From Metabacillus sediminilitoris (GTDB taxonomy: Bacteria; Bacillota; Bacilli; Bacillales; Bacillaceae): a stretch of DNA of 64,000 nt. The stretch lies in NCBI RefSeq assembly GCF_009720625.1, contig NZ_CP046266.1:228501-292500 (forward strand). The letters are read 5' to 3'. The notes under the pieces were generated by a model. The model was not told where the DNA came from and did not search any database. It saw nothing but the letters and a program-made list of their open reading frames with translations. This document shows positions 1-12,599 of the stretch, piece after piece (positions within the stretch are counted from its first letter, which is position 1; every line of letters begins with the position of its first letter). The position numbers were made by a program, and so were the translations under genes.

Positions 1-1
1 T

Positions 2-76
2 TTATCAAGAAACTTAGAATCATACACAGAAAATCGAGGCGATGATTTAACATATATAGTCGGTCAACTATTTTAA
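2..76 (+). CDS. rsbX: RsbX, C-terminal end only (phosphoserine phosphatase of the sigma-B cascade)
   Basis: Only the last 24 codons are inside the window; they end in GDDLTYIVGQLF and a TAA stop. The B. subtilis RsbX protein, as I remember it, ends in almost the same residues (DDLTYILGQLS), and rsbX is the last gene of the sigma-B operon just upstream of tex in that species. RsbX dephosphorylates RsbR/RsbS of the stressosome and so damps the general stress response. The identification rests on this short tail plus gene order; the catalytic part is outside the window. Confidence 0.75.
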   Translation, partial: LSRNLESYTENRGDDLTYIVGQLF

Positions 77-112
77 TGTGATTAGAGTAGTTGGGCGACT
101 ATTATTTTGTTT
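58..112 (+). terminator. Likely terminator of the rsbX (sigma-B) operon
   Basis: Bases 58-70 and 88-100 form a 13-bp imperfect stem with two mismatches, followed by a T-rich stretch. The stem begins inside the last codons of rsbX. The T-run is interrupted, so strength is uncertain. Confidence 0.5.
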
Positions 113-269
113 AAAGGAAAAAGTAAAATTCTTATTATCTTTCGAAACATTTTAATAGACCATCTATTTTTGGTAAAATGTTTACATATGTTTCTCTAAA
201 AGGGTTAACATACCTGCTCAGACCTTAAATAAATGACACGATCGGCATCAAATCACTGGAGGCTTATCA

Positions 270-2432
270 ATGATAGACAAACAAAATCAAATCATTCAAC
301 ATATTAGTACAGAACTGGCTATTCATTTCAAGCAAGTAACAAATGTAATAAAACTACTTGAAGAGGGAAACACAGTTCCTTTTATTGCTCGATATCGAAA
401 AGAACAAACTGGTGCACTAGATGAGGTGCAAATCCGCGACATTTCCGAAAAGTGGGAGTACATGCAAAACCTTGAAAATCGAAAAGATGAAGTAATTCGT
501 CTTATCGAAGAGCAAGGGAAATTAACGGAACAGCTTGCAGCTGACATTCATAAGTCAACAAAGCTGCAACAGGTTGAAGATTTGTATCGACCATATAAAC
601 AAAAAAGACGTACAAAGGCAACTGTCGCAAAGGAAAAAGGACTTGAACCATTTGCGGAGTGGATTCACCAGTTACCTGCTCAAGGAGATATGATCGAAAA
701 GGCTAAAGAATTTCTTAATGAAGAAAAAGAAGTTAAATCAGTTGAAGAGGCAATTCAAGGTGCAAAAGATATCATTGCAGAGCATATATCTGATCAACCA
801 AAGTATCGCCAATGGATCCGTGATATCACGTTTAAAAAGGGAAGCATCTCCTCAGTTGTGAAAGATGAAGAAAAAGACGAAAAAAATATATATGAAATGT
901 ATTATGAGTACGAAGAGCCGATTCAAAAAATTGTCCCACATCGTGTACTAGCAATTAACCGTGGCGAAAAGGAAGACATTCTTCGCATCTCAATTCAGGC
1001 CCCAATCGAACAAATTGTAGAATATATCCAAAAACAAGAATTGAAGATTAATCATTCAATCGTTCATGATGTTATGGTAGAGGCGATTGAAGGTGCATAT
1101 AAACGATTAATCCAACCATCTATTGAGAGAGAAATTAGAAAAGAGTTATCAGAAAAGGCAGAAGATCGTGCCATCCATATATTTTCGGAAAATCTCAAAA
1201 ATTTACTTTTACAGCCACCATTAAAAGGGAGAATGGTCCTTGGTGTAGATCCTGCATTTAGAACAGGGTGTAAATTAGCTGTTGTTGATCAAACAGGAAA
1301 AGTGCTTTATATCGGAGTCGTTTATCCTCATACTTCTGATAGCAAGAAAGAACAAGCGAAAGAAGCAGTTACGGATTTATTGAAAAAGTATGAAATGGAA
1401 ATTGTGGCAATTGGAAATGGTACAGCATCAAGAGAAACTGAACAATTTATTGTAGATATCTTAAAAGAAATTGATAGTGAAGTATCGTACATAATTGTGA
1501 ATGAAGCAGGAGCAAGTGTATATTCTGCTTCAGATTTAGCTAGAGAAGAATTTCCTGATTTACAAGTTGAAGAGAGAAGTGCAGTTTCGATTGCAAGAAG
1601 ACTCCAAGATCCTTTGGCTGAACTAGTGAAAATTGATCCAAAGTCTGTTGGAGTTGGGCAATACCAGCATGATGTTTCGCAAAAAAAGTTAAATGAATCA
1701 TTAACATTTGTTGTTGAAACAGTAGTAAACCAAGTTGGTGTGAATGTTAATACTGCTTCATCTTCACTCCTTCAGTATGTGGCTGGCTTAAGTAAAGCGG
1801 TGGCTAATAATATTGTTAAAAAGAGAGAGGAACTCGGACGTTTTTCTAATAGAAAACAATTAAAAGACATACCTCGTTTAGGAGCTAAAACGTATGAGCA
1901 ATGTATTGGCTTTCTAAGAGTAAATGAGGGTAATCAACCTCTTGATCGAACAAGTATTCATCCTGAAAGATATCCAGAGGTAAACAAATTACTAGATCAA
2001 TTAGGCGCGACTGTATCTGATTTGGGAAGTGAAGATTTAAAAAACAAAGTCAAAAGTATCAATCACAAGGAAGTAGCAGATGTTCTTTCGATAGGTGAGT
2101 TAACTCTTAAAGATATTTGTGATGCGTTAATACGTCCTGAAAGGGATCCCCGTGATGATGTTGCAAAACCATTATTGAAGAAGGATGTACTGAAATTAGA
2201 AGACTTGCAACAAGGAATGGAATTACAAGGAACGGTAAGAAATGTAGTGGATTTTGGTGCCTTTGTCGATATTGGTGTTAAGCAGGACGGTCTTGTTCAT
2301 ATCTCTAAATTAAGTAAATCCTTTGTAAAACATCCTCTTGATATTGTAGCTGTTGGTGATGTAGTAACAGTATGGGTAGATGATGTTGATTTTAAAAAGG
2401 GAAGAGTAGCCTTAACAATGGTGAAAAGTTAA
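270..2432 (+). CDS. tex: Tex family RNA-binding protein (YdcI)
   Basis: The 720-residue product matches the usual Tex length (about 720-780). It carries an N-terminal Tex domain, a YqgF/RNase-H-like fold region around residues 325-450 (LGVDPAFRTGCK), helix-hairpin-helix DNA-binding segments around 500-560 (the SSLLQYVAGLS and RLGAKTYEQC regions), and a C-terminal S1 RNA-binding domain from about residue 650 (GTVRNVVDFGAFVDIGVKQD). Tex proteins bind nucleic acid and affect transcription in several bacteria; the exact role in Bacillus is poorly defined. A GGAGG sits 8 bases before the ATG. It lies directly after the sigma-B operon as in B. subtilis, and is probably a single-gene unit. Confidence 0.93.
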   Translation: MIDKQNQIIQHISTELAIHFKQVTNVIKLLEEGNTVPFIARYRKEQTGALDEVQIRDISEKWEYMQNLENRKDEVIRLIEEQGKLTEQLAADIHKSTKLQQVEDLYRPYKQKRRTKATVAKEKGLEPFAEWIHQLPAQGDMIEKAKEFLNEEKEVKSVEEAIQGAKDIIAEHISDQPKYRQWIRDITFKKGSISSVVKDEEKDEKNIYEMYYEYEEPIQKIVPHRVLAINRGEKEDILRISIQAPIEQIVEYIQKQELKINHSIVHDVMVEAIEGAYKRLIQPSIEREIRKELSEKAEDRAIHIFSENLKNLLLQPPLKGRMVLGVDPAFRTGCKLAVVDQTGKVLYIGVVYPHTSDSKKEQAKEAVTDLLKKYEMEIVAIGNGTASRETEQFIVDILKEIDSEVSYIIVNEAGASVYSASDLAREEFPDLQVEERSAVSIARRLQDPLAELVKIDPKSVGVGQYQHDVSQKKLNESLTFVVETVVNQVGVNVNTASSSLLQYVAGLSKAVANNIVKKREELGRFSNRKQLKDIPRLGAKTYEQCIGFLRVNEGNQPLDRTSIHPERYPEVNKLLDQLGATVSDLGSEDLKNKVKSINHKEVADVLSIGELTLKDICDALIRPERDPRDDVAKPLLKKDVLKLEDLQQGMELQGTVRNVVDFGAFVDIGVKQDGLVHISKLSKSFVKHPLDIVAVGDVVTVWVDDVDFKKGRVALTMVKS

Positions 2433-2461
2433 AACACTGCTTTATGAGCAGTGTTTTTCTT
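2432..2461. terminator. Hairpin terminator shared by tex and cmpA
   Basis: ACACTGC (2434-2440) pairs with GCAGTGT (2447-2453) and is followed by TTTTTCTTT on the + strand; the minus strand has a T-rich flank too. The last codons of cmpA are built into this stem, so it can only partly serve cmpA. Confidence 0.8.
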
Positions 2462-2555
2462 TATAAAAAAACCAACATTGATTCAATAATTTGATTTGAT
2501 AACGATTTTTTTCATAAAATGCTCGCTGCATTTGATTTTGTAACCATGATGGCAT
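2442..2555 (-). CDS. cmpA: CmpA, small sporulation protein (37 residues)
   Basis: A 37-codon gene read on the minus strand with a strong AAGGAGG (2564-2570) nine bases before its ATG. The product begins MPSWLQNQMQRAFYEK and ends NQCWFFYKEKHCS, which closely follows the CmpA sequence I recall from B. subtilis. CmpA sits between tex (ydcI) and ydcK there too. In B. subtilis it is made in the mother cell and acts as an adaptor that delivers the coat ATPase SpoIVA to ClpXP when envelope assembly fails, so defective sporulating cells are removed. The conserved W, Q, C and W positions and the ideal ribosome site make a chance reading frame unlikely. Its stop codon overlaps the tex terminator. Confidence 0.88.
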   Translation of the reverse strand: MPSWLQNQMQRAFYEKNRYQIKLLNQCWFFYKEKHCS

Positions 2556-2584
2556 TGATCATTCCTCCTTATTTATTATCGCAA

Positions 2585-2718
2585 ATTAACGGGCAGTCAT
2601 TCACTACTTTAAGACGTAGAGGGTCTGATGTAGACTGGGGGGCTGGCCGTATATGCTTATTATTATTTATAATAATCAGTGGATAAAGAAACTTCCTACT
2701 ATAGAAGTCTCGCTTTAT
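2585..2718 (+). repeat. Degenerate copy of the structured repeat seen at 24884 and 26610
   Basis: The left end (TTAACGGGCAGT), a middle part (TAGACTGGGGGGCTGGCCGT) and the right end (CAGTGG...GAAGTCTCGCTTTATA) match, in order, the ends and arm sequences of the two better preserved copies around gutB. The central part is missing or unrecognisable. It fills the gap between cmpA and ydcK. Confidence 0.6.
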
Positions 2719-2789
2719 AATGGAGTATGGGTGTTTATAATGTATGCGGATTGCTAGTACAGAGTTACTAAAAGTTGGGGGAATCAATA

Positions 2790-3248
2790 ATGGATGATAT
2801 GAAGCTTCAACAACTTGTTGAAGAAATATCCTTGAACTATTTTCATAAACCATTTAATCATCAAGTGACCTTTAATAAAAGACTTAGAACGACTGGAGGA
2901 AGGTATCTATTAAGAAGTCATAATATAGATATTAATCCAAAATACTATATCGAACATGGTCTAGAAGAAATAATCGGTATCATTAAACATGAATTATGTC
3001 ACTACCATTTACATTTAGAGGGGAAAGGATATAAACATGGAGATAAAGATTTTAAAGACTTGCTAAAAGAAGTCGGAGCACCAAGGTTTTGCAAACCTCT
3101 AAAGAAAGAAATAAAGTCAAATAGTGCTCCCCTCATTTATAAATGTAAAAGCTGTTCGCTTATTTATAAAAGGAAGAGAAAGGTAGATACTACTAGACTT
3201 GTCTGTGGAAAATGCGGAGGGAAAATCTATCTTTATAAAAAGGGTTGA
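2790..3248 (+). CDS. ydcK: SprT-like zinc-dependent protein (YdcK)
   Basis: A 152-residue SprT-family protein. It has the metalloprotease-type motif HELCHYH at residues 67-73 (HExxH) and a C-terminal zinc ribbon with Cys pairs at 119/122 and 139/142. SprT-like proteins resemble eukaryotic Spartan, but no substrate is known for the Bacillus member. A TTG at 2775 would add five residues; I chose the ATG at 2790 because GGGGGA lies just upstream and the B. subtilis protein begins at the equivalent point. Same neighbours as in B. subtilis: downstream of tex/cmpA and before the tRNA-rRNA cluster. Confidence 0.9.
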   Translation: MDDMKLQQLVEEISLNYFHKPFNHQVTFNKRLRTTGGRYLLRSHNIDINPKYYIEHGLEEIIGIIKHELCHYHLHLEGKGYKHGDKDFKDLLKEVGAPRFCKPLKKEIKSNSAPLIYKCKSCSLIYKRKRKVDTTRLVCGKCGGKIYLYKKG

Positions 3249-3317
3249 CGCGGAATAGTATGCTGTGATAAATTATAAAAGCCGTCGCTGATGGGACTTA
3301 ATTATTAAGAATAAGTC

Positions 3318-3346
3318 TTGACAGGACAAGATGCCCTTTATATAAT
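3318..3346 (+). promoter_or_regulatory. Consensus sigma-A promoter of the tRNA cluster
   Basis: TTGACA (3318-3323), a 17-bp spacer and TATAAT (3341-3346): a perfect match to the vegetative consensus, 22 bases before the first tRNA gene. Confidence 0.93.
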
Positions 3347-3368
3347 AAAGGAAGTCTGTAATGATTAT

Positions 3369-3443
3369 TCCGCAGTAGCTCAGTGGTAGAGCTATCGGCT
3401 GTTAACCGATCGGTCGTAGGTTCGAGTCCTACCTGCGGAGCCA
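3369..3443 (+). tRNA. tRNA-Asn (GTT)
   Basis: Cloverleaf with acceptor TCCGCAG/CTGCGGA, anticodon GTT in the loop CTGTTAA, T-arm GGTTCGAGTCC and encoded CCA. First gene of the cluster. Confidence 0.97.
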
Positions 3444-3446
3444 TAT

Positions 3447-3537
3447 GGGGAAGTACTCAAGTGGCTGAAGAGGCGCCCCTGCTAAGGGTGTAGGTCGCGT
3501 AAGCGGCGCGAGGGTTCAAATCCCTCCTTCTCCGCCA
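3447..3537 (+). tRNA. tRNA-Ser (GCT)
   Basis: Class II tRNA of 91 bases with a long variable arm; anticodon GCT; acceptor GGGGAAG/CTTCTCC with one G-U pair; encoded CCA. Confidence 0.97.
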
Positions 3538-3550
3538 TATATTATATTAC

Positions 3551-3622
3551 GGCCCGTTGGTCAAGCGGTTAAGACACCGCCCTTTCACGGCGGTAACACG
3601 GGTTCGAATCCCGTACGGGTCA
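3551..3622 (+). tRNA. tRNA-Glu (TTC), CCA not encoded
   Basis: Acceptor GGCCCGT/ACGGGTC, anticodon TTC in the loop CTTTCAC. The discriminator A is followed by TAT, so CCA must be added after transcription by the CCA-adding enzyme. It is the only tRNA gene here without encoded CCA. Confidence 0.95.
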
Positions 3623-3711
3623 TATCATATCGTGGAAAAACAGGAAGTGGGCACTTGTGAGAACAATGCACAAAACTCACCTCCTATTTATTTCCGTAAA
3701 ATTCAACATTT

Positions 3712-3788
3712 GGTCCGGTAGTTCAGTTGGTTAGAATGCCTGCCTGTCACGCAGGAGGTCGCGGGTTCGAGTCCCGTCCGGACCGCCA
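3712..3788 (+). tRNA. tRNA-Asp (GTC), first copy
   Basis: Anticodon GTC, acceptor GGTCCGG/CCGGACC, encoded CCA. Identical over all 77 bases to the gene at 9702-9778 on the other side of the rRNA genes. Confidence 0.97.
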
Positions 3789-3925
3789 TTCAAGTTATTG
3801 GTAAAAAATAACGCTTGAGTTGATGGAACAGATATGATAATATTAAATTCTTGTTATTTCAAAGGAAGTTTTAATAAGTGGTTGTGGTGATTGTTCACGG
3901 GAGTGAAATCACGCAATAATTTCAA

Positions 3926-4000
3926 TGGGCTATAGCCAAGTGGTAAGGCAACGGACTTTGACTCCGTCATTCGTTGGTTCGAATCCAGCTAGCCCAGCCA
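3926..4000 (+). tRNA. tRNA-Gln (TTG)
   Basis: Anticodon TTG in the loop CTTTGAC, acceptor TGGGCTA/TAGCCCA, encoded CCA. About 137 bases of spacer separate it from the preceding tRNA-Asp. Confidence 0.96.
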
Positions 4001-4006
4001 TTATTA

Positions 4007-4082
4007 GAGCCATTAGCTCAGTCGGTAGAGCATCTGACTTTTAATCAGAGGGTCGAAGGTTCGAGTCCTTCATGGCTCACCA
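4007..4082 (+). tRNA. tRNA-Lys (TTT)
   Basis: Anticodon TTT in the loop CTTTTAA, acceptor GAGCCAT/ATGGCTC, encoded CCA. Confidence 0.97.
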
Positions 4083-4094
4083 TATACACACCTT

Positions 4095-4180
4095 GCGGGT
4101 GTGGCGGAATTGGCAGACGCGCTAGACTTAGGATCTAGTGTCCTTGTGACGTGGGGGTTCAAGTCCCTTCACCCGCACCA
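4095..4180 (+). tRNA. tRNA-Leu (TAG)
   Basis: Class II tRNA of 86 bases; anticodon TAG in the loop CTTAGGA; acceptor GCGGGTG/CACCCGC; encoded CCA. Confidence 0.97.
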
Positions 4181-4191
4181 AAGGTTTTTTC

Positions 4192-4277
<86 letters not shown>

Positions 4278-4295
4278 AAAGAAATAAAAAAGATG

Positions 4296-4324
4296 TTGAC
4301 TTTGATGTTAAGAAGTGTTATGAT
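4296..4324 (+). promoter_or_regulatory. Internal rrn promoter
   Basis: TTGACT (4296-4301), 17-bp spacer, TATGAT (4319-4324), located between tRNA-Leu(GAG) and tRNA-Arg. It would drive the last three tRNAs and the rRNA genes in addition to read-through from 3318. Confidence 0.85.
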
Positions 4325-4372
4325 ATAAAAGTCGCTTCTCAATAACGGCGAACTTAGGATGCAAGTTAAAAT

Positions 4373-4449
4373 GCGCCCGTAGCTCAATTGGATAGAGCGT
4401 TTGACTACGGATCAAAAGGTTAGGGGTTCGACTCCTCTCGGGCGCGCCA
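4373..4449 (+). tRNA. tRNA-Arg (ACG)
   Basis: Anticodon ACG (the A is normally deaminated to inosine), acceptor GCGCCCG/CGGGCGC, encoded CCA. Confidence 0.97.
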
Positions 4450-4455
4450 TAATGA

Positions 4456-4532
4456 CGGGAAGTAGCTCAGCTTGGTAGAGCACTTGGTTTGGGACCAAGG
4501 GGTCGCAGGTTCGAATCCTGTCTTCCCGACCA
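4456..4532 (+). tRNA. tRNA-Pro (TGG)
   Basis: Anticodon TGG, acceptor CGGGAAG/CTTCCCG, encoded CCA. Confidence 0.97.
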
Positions 4533-4545
4533 GACTTGTCGTAAT

Positions 4546-4619
4546 GCGGGTGTAGTTTAGTGGTAAAACCTCAGCCTTCCAAGCTGATGATGAGGGTTCG
4601 ATTCCCTTCACCCGCTCCA
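4546..4619 (+). tRNA. tRNA-Gly (TCC)
   Basis: Anticodon TCC, acceptor GCGGGTG/CACCCGC, encoded CCA. Last tRNA before the 16S leader. Confidence 0.97.
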
Positions 4620-4631
4620 AAAAATGATCTT

Positions 4632-4658
4632 TGAAAACTAAACAAAACCAAGCGTGCC
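4632..4658 (+). other. Upstream strand of the pre-16S processing stem
   Basis: The leader stretch with GAAAACTAAACAAAACC is the near-perfect reverse complement of 6285-6311 downstream of 16S (GGTTTTTGTTTAGTTTT). Such flanking complementarity forms the long stalk cut by RNase III in precursor rRNA. Confidence 0.8.
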
Positions 4659-4720
4659 AACGTTAATTTCGATTAACAAAACGTACTATATAGTACAAAA
4701 ATTATGAGCTACATCAACTC

Positions 4721-6277
<1,557 letters not shown>

Positions 6278-6284
6278 AAAATGA

Positions 6285-6311
6285 GGCACACTTGGTTTTT
6301 GTTTAGTTTTG
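6285..6311 (+). other. Downstream strand of the pre-16S processing stem
   Basis: Pairs with 4632-4658. The 16S-23S spacer (6274-6448) holds this strand and the upstream strand of the 23S stem, and no tRNA gene. Confidence 0.8.
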
Positions 6312-6340
6312 AGAGATCATTCTGATCTTTCTTTAATATG

Positions 6341-6384
6341 TTCTTTGAAAACTAGATAACGATAACAATTCAAGTAATTCACTG
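6341..6384 (+). other. Upstream strand of the pre-23S processing stem
   Basis: CTTTGAAAACTAGATAACGA and the bases after it are almost fully complementary to 9395-9436 downstream of 23S (TCGTTATCTAGTTTTGAGG). In Bacillus this type of stalk is trimmed by Mini-RNase III. Confidence 0.8.
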
Positions 6385-6448
6385 AGTTTAAACGCTTAGT
6401 TTAGTGATTCTCTTAATAATTGATTAAAACGACATCAATGATGTCAAA

Positions 6449-9381
<2,933 letters not shown>

Positions 9382-9394
9382 TAATGCGTTAAAC

Positions 9395-9436
9395 AAAGTG
9401 AATTGAATTGTGAATCGTTATCTAGTTTTGAGGGAA
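9395..9436 (+). other. Downstream strand of the pre-23S processing stem
   Basis: Pairs with 6341-6384; lies between the 23S end and the 5S gene. Confidence 0.8.
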
Positions 9437-9457
9437 CATCCTTCAACTTAATAATTA

Positions 9458-9573
<116 letters not shown>

Positions 9574-9620
9574 AGTTATTATAATTAAATGCAAATAAAA
9601 TATTTATTTACTTTTATTGT

Positions 9621-9697
<77 letters not shown>

Positions 9698-9701
9698 AAA
9701 T

Positions 9702-9778
9702 GGTCCGGTAGTTCAGTTGGTTAGAATGCCTGCCTGTCACGCAGGAGGTCGCGGGTTCGAGTCCCGTCCGGACCGCCA
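9702..9778 (+). tRNA. tRNA-Asp (GTC), second copy
   Basis: Base-for-base identical to 3712-3788; ends the rrn transcription unit. Confidence 0.97.
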
Positions 9779-9793
9779 TTATATGATTAATAT

Positions 9794-9820
9794 ACGAAAC
9801 AAACATGTTTCGTTTTTTTT
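9794..9820 (+). terminator. Terminator of the rRNA-tRNA operon
   Basis: ACGAAAC (9794-9800) pairs with GTTTCGT (9807-9813), followed by a run of eight T. Confidence 0.9.
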
Positions 9821-9925
9821 ATGTCTTTTTTTAGTATACATCTTACATTTTGATAAGAGTAAAGTTAGAACAAGTAAAACTTGGATAAACTATGACTATA
9901 AGCTAAACTATAAGTAGAGATAACT

Positions 9926-9954
9926 CCTTAGGAAAAAGATTCCTAAGGTTTTTT
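9926..9954 (+). terminator. Second hairpin terminator ahead of thiL
   Basis: CCTTAGGAA (9926-9934) pairs with TTCCTAAGG (9940-9948), followed by six T. It may stop rrn read-through into thiL, or end a short leader; no aptamer is recognisable in the 100 bases before it. Confidence 0.75.
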
Positions 9955-9990
9955 CATAAACTTATTCATAAAGGAAACGATGGGAAGGCA

Positions 9991-10974
9991 ATGGACGAAT
10001 TTGATTTTATTAATAAATTGAAGTCAAGCTGTCACTTTCATCAAGATGTGAAAGTAGGTATCGGTGATGACGCAGCTGTGTATAAAACTTCAGAACATAC
10101 ACATCAGGTAGTTTGTGTGGATACGATGGTAGAAGGGGTTCACTTTCTTAAGCATGTTTCTACACCCGAGGAAATTGGATATAAGGCACTAGCTGTAAAT
10201 ATAAGTGATATCGCCGCAATGGGGGCAATTCCACTTTACTATTTAGTTTCTATTGCTATCCCATCTAGTTGGAAAGAGCAAGAGCTTTTAAACCTCTATC
10301 AGGGGATGAAAGAGTTAGCAAATGAGTATGAGATGGACCTATTAGGCGGTGATACTGTCTCTACAGCTGATAAACTTGTTGTAACAGTTACAGTAATCGG
10401 TGAAGTTAATGCCAATGTCCAAACGCTTAGAAGTAATGCAAGAGATGGTGATATTGTTTTTGTTACAGGGAATGTTGGTGACTCATCAGCAGGACTAGCG
10501 CTTTTATTGGAGCATGTAACCTTGAATAATAAGTCCCATAAAGAGTATCTTATTCAACGTCACAAGCGACCAACCCCACGAGTAAAAGAGGGACAATTCA
10601 TTGCAAAGCTAGAAAGAGCATCACTAAATGATATTAGTGATGGATTAGCTAGTGAATTAAATGAAATTTCAGAGGCAAGTCAATTAGGAATTACGATTAA
10701 CGAGGCTGACCTTCCTATTAGTGAAGCATTACTAGAATTAGGAACATCTCATGAACTAAACAAGTGGGTTTTATTTGGCGGTGAGGATTTCGAGTTGGTT
10801 GGAACTACTTCTCAAGAATCATGGGAAAAATTAAGAAATGAATGTGAAGATCAATCGATCTCAGTCACAAAAATTGGCACAGTAACTAGTGATCATTCTT
10901 CTGTACGAATGGTAACAAAAGATCATAATACGATTACTCTTGAGAAATCAGGGTATAATCACTTCAAAAGGTAA
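9991..10974 (+). CDS. thiL: Thiamine-monophosphate kinase
   Basis: ThiL phosphorylates thiamine monophosphate to the active cofactor thiamine diphosphate with ATP. The 327-residue protein has the AIR-synthase-like layout: an N-terminal ATP-binding half with the metal-binding GIGDDAAVY motif (about residues 22-30) and DTMVEGVHF, the LLGGDTVS loop near 115-122, and a C-terminal half with DISDGLASELNEI and FGGEDFEL. GGGAAGG lies 5 bases before the ATG. First gene of a five-gene operon (thiL-tsaE-tsaB-rimI-tsaD), the same order as ydiA-ydiE in B. subtilis. Confidence 0.95.
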   Translation: MDEFDFINKLKSSCHFHQDVKVGIGDDAAVYKTSEHTHQVVCVDTMVEGVHFLKHVSTPEEIGYKALAVNISDIAAMGAIPLYYLVSIAIPSSWKEQELLNLYQGMKELANEYEMDLLGGDTVSTADKLVVTVTVIGEVNANVQTLRSNARDGDIVFVTGNVGDSSAGLALLLEHVTLNNKSHKEYLIQRHKRPTPRVKEGQFIAKLERASLNDISDGLASELNEISEASQLGITINEADLPISEALLELGTSHELNKWVLFGGEDFELVGTTSQESWEKLRNECEDQSISVTKIGTVTSDHSSVRMVTKDHNTITLEKSGYNHFKR

Positions 10975-10989
10975 GTTAGGTGAAATGTA

Positions 10990-11463
10990 GTGGCAGAGTA
11001 CGAATTCTTAACAAATGAGTCAAGTGAGACGGTTAGAATAGCTAAAAGATTATCAGAGTTATTAGGTAAAAGTGATGTTGTTACACTTGAGGGTGATTTA
11101 GGTGCAGGAAAAACAACTTTTACTAAAGGGTTAGCATTAGGTCTAGGCATTAAAAGGAATGTCAACAGTCCTACCTTTACGATCATTAAGGAATATAAGG
11201 ATGGAAGATTGCCTTTATATCATATGGATGTCTACCGTGTAGAGGATGCTGATGAGGATTTAGGCTTTGATGAATACTTTCACGGAGATGGGGTCACTGT
11301 GGTAGAATGGGCACATCTCATTGAGGATCAACTACCAAAAGAGCGATTAGATATTCGAATCCTATATGTAAATGAATCACAAAGAAAAATTATGATGACT
11401 CCATATGGTACTCATTATCTTGAAATATGTAAGGAGTTAAGCAATGAAAGCACTAGCAATTGA
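10990..11463 (+). CDS. tsaE: tRNA t6A biosynthesis ATPase TsaE
   Basis: TsaE is the small ATPase that cycles with TsaB-TsaD during formation of N6-threonylcarbamoyladenosine at position 37 of ANN-decoding tRNAs. The P-loop GDLGAGKTT is at residues 35-43, followed by NSPTFTIIKEY and the HMDVYR/VEWAH motifs typical of the YjeE family. Length 157 residues is normal. The start is GTG, with AGGTGA eight bases upstream. The end overlaps tsaB by 20 bases, which suggests translational coupling. Confidence 0.94.
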   Translation: MAEYEFLTNESSETVRIAKRLSELLGKSDVVTLEGDLGAGKTTFTKGLALGLGIKRNVNSPTFTIIKEYKDGRLPLYHMDVYRVEDADEDLGFDEYFHGDGVTVVEWAHLIEDQLPKERLDIRILYVNESQRKIMMTPYGTHYLEICKELSNESTSN

Positions 11464-12133
11464 TACCACAAATAATGTGTTAGGGATCGCACTGGTCGAG
11501 GAAGAAAGAGTAATTGGGGAATATATTACAAATTTAAAAAAGAACCATTCTGTTCGGGCAATGCCTGCTATTGAGCAATTATTAAATGATTGTGATGTTA
11601 GTCCAAAACAGTTAGAAAAAATAATTGTTGCTACTGGGCCTGGTTCATATACAGGTGTTCGGATCGGTGTATCAATTGCTAAAACAATGGCATGGTCTCT
11701 TCAAATACCGATTGTTGGTATTTCGAGCCTAGAAGTTCTAGCAGCAAATGGCAGATTTTTTTCGGGGTATATCTCTCCATTATTTGATGCGCGAAGAGGT
11801 CAGGTGTATACAGGATTATATCAGTATACGAATGAAGGTTTAGTAACAATAGAAGCAGATCAAAATATTTTATTAGTTGATTGGCTTTCAATGCTTAAAG
11901 AGAAAAATGAAAGAATATTATTGTTAGGAAACGATGTAGTCATACATAAAGAATCTATTGTACATATTTTAGGTACTATGGGTGAAATTGCACAGGTCGT
12001 ACATAATAATCCGAGACCTAGCGAATTAGGGATAATTGGTTTAAATCGGGAAGCACAAGATGTTCATTCTCTTGTTCCAAATTATATCCGACTAGCTGAA
12101 GCAGAAGCAAAATGGCTAGAACAGCAAAAGTAA
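11444..12133 (+). CDS. tsaB: tRNA t6A biosynthesis protein TsaB
   Basis: Non-catalytic partner of TsaD in the threonylcarbamoyl-transfer complex. The ASKHA-fold N-terminus LAIDTTNNVLGIAL and the GPGSYTGVRIG loop (about residues 65-75) identify it; the 229-residue length is usual. It starts within the last codons of tsaE and ends one base before rimI. Confidence 0.94.
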   Translation: MKALAIDTTNNVLGIALVEEERVIGEYITNLKKNHSVRAMPAIEQLLNDCDVSPKQLEKIIVATGPGSYTGVRIGVSIAKTMAWSLQIPIVGISSLEVLAANGRFFSGYISPLFDARRGQVYTGLYQYTNEGLVTIEADQNILLVDWLSMLKEKNERILLLGNDVVIHKESIVHILGTMGEIAQVVHNNPRPSELGIIGLNREAQDVHSLVPNYIRLAEAEAKWLEQQK

Positions 12134-12134
12134 G

Positions 12135-12599
12135 ATGGTGGGGAACTTGGATAATAGGTTTAAGATAAGAAAAATGCAAAGAGAAGATATTGATGAGGTT
12201 TATGAAATAGAATTACTGTCATTTTCTACACCATGGTCTAAGGAATCTCTATATTATGAACTTGAGCAAAATTTATTTGCAAAATATTTAGTGGTTGAAT
12301 GTGAAGAAAAAGTAATCGCCTACTGTGGTCTATGGGTAATTATGGATGATGCGCAAATAACTAATATAGCCGTTCACCCTGATTTTCGAGGAATGAAAAT
12401 TGGTGAAGGTTTACTAACATTTTCACTTCAGTTAAGTAAAGAAATGGGTGCAAAACGATTGTCATTAGAAGTGAGAGTTTCCAATCATATTGCTCAATCT
12501 CTCTATACTAAGCTCGGTTTTGAGGCTGGAGGAATTAGAAAGAGATATTATACGGATAATCAAGAAGATGCTTTAGTAATGTGGGTGAATTTAGGATGA
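12135..12599 (+). CDS. rimI: Ribosomal-protein-alanine N-acetyltransferase RimI
   Basis: GNAT acetyltransferase of 154 residues. The acetyl-CoA binding loop [15 protein letters not shown] (about residues 77-91) and the C-terminal [13 protein letters not shown] are typical of RimI, which acetylates the N-terminal alanine of ribosomal protein S18 in E. coli; its substrate in Bacillus is less certain. A TTG at 12147 is a possible alternative start, because GGTGGGG is at 12137 and homologues lack the first few residues. The end overlaps tsaD by four bases (ATGA). Confidence 0.9.
   Translation: MVGNLDNRFKIRKMQREDIDEVYEIELLSFSTPWSKESLYYELEQNLFAKYLVVECEEKVIAYCGLWVIMDDAQITNIAVHPDFRGMKIGEGLLTFSLQLSKEMGAKRLSLEVRVSNHIAQSLYTKLGFEAGGIRKRYYTDNQEDALVMWVNLG

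Noticed and set aside
2569..2853. Minus-strand 94-codon frame over the start of ydcK
   Set aside because: Covers the degenerate repeat and antisense of ydcK; no ribosome site or family resemblance.
9926..9954. Thiamine riboswitch before thiL
   Set aside because: A terminator hairpin is present, but none of the TPP aptamer motifs (such as CTGAGA and ACCTGA) are visible.
12581..12595. GTG start of tsaD at 12581
   Set aside because: The ATG at 12596 has a better-placed GGGTGA and gives the usual N-terminus and ATGA overlap.
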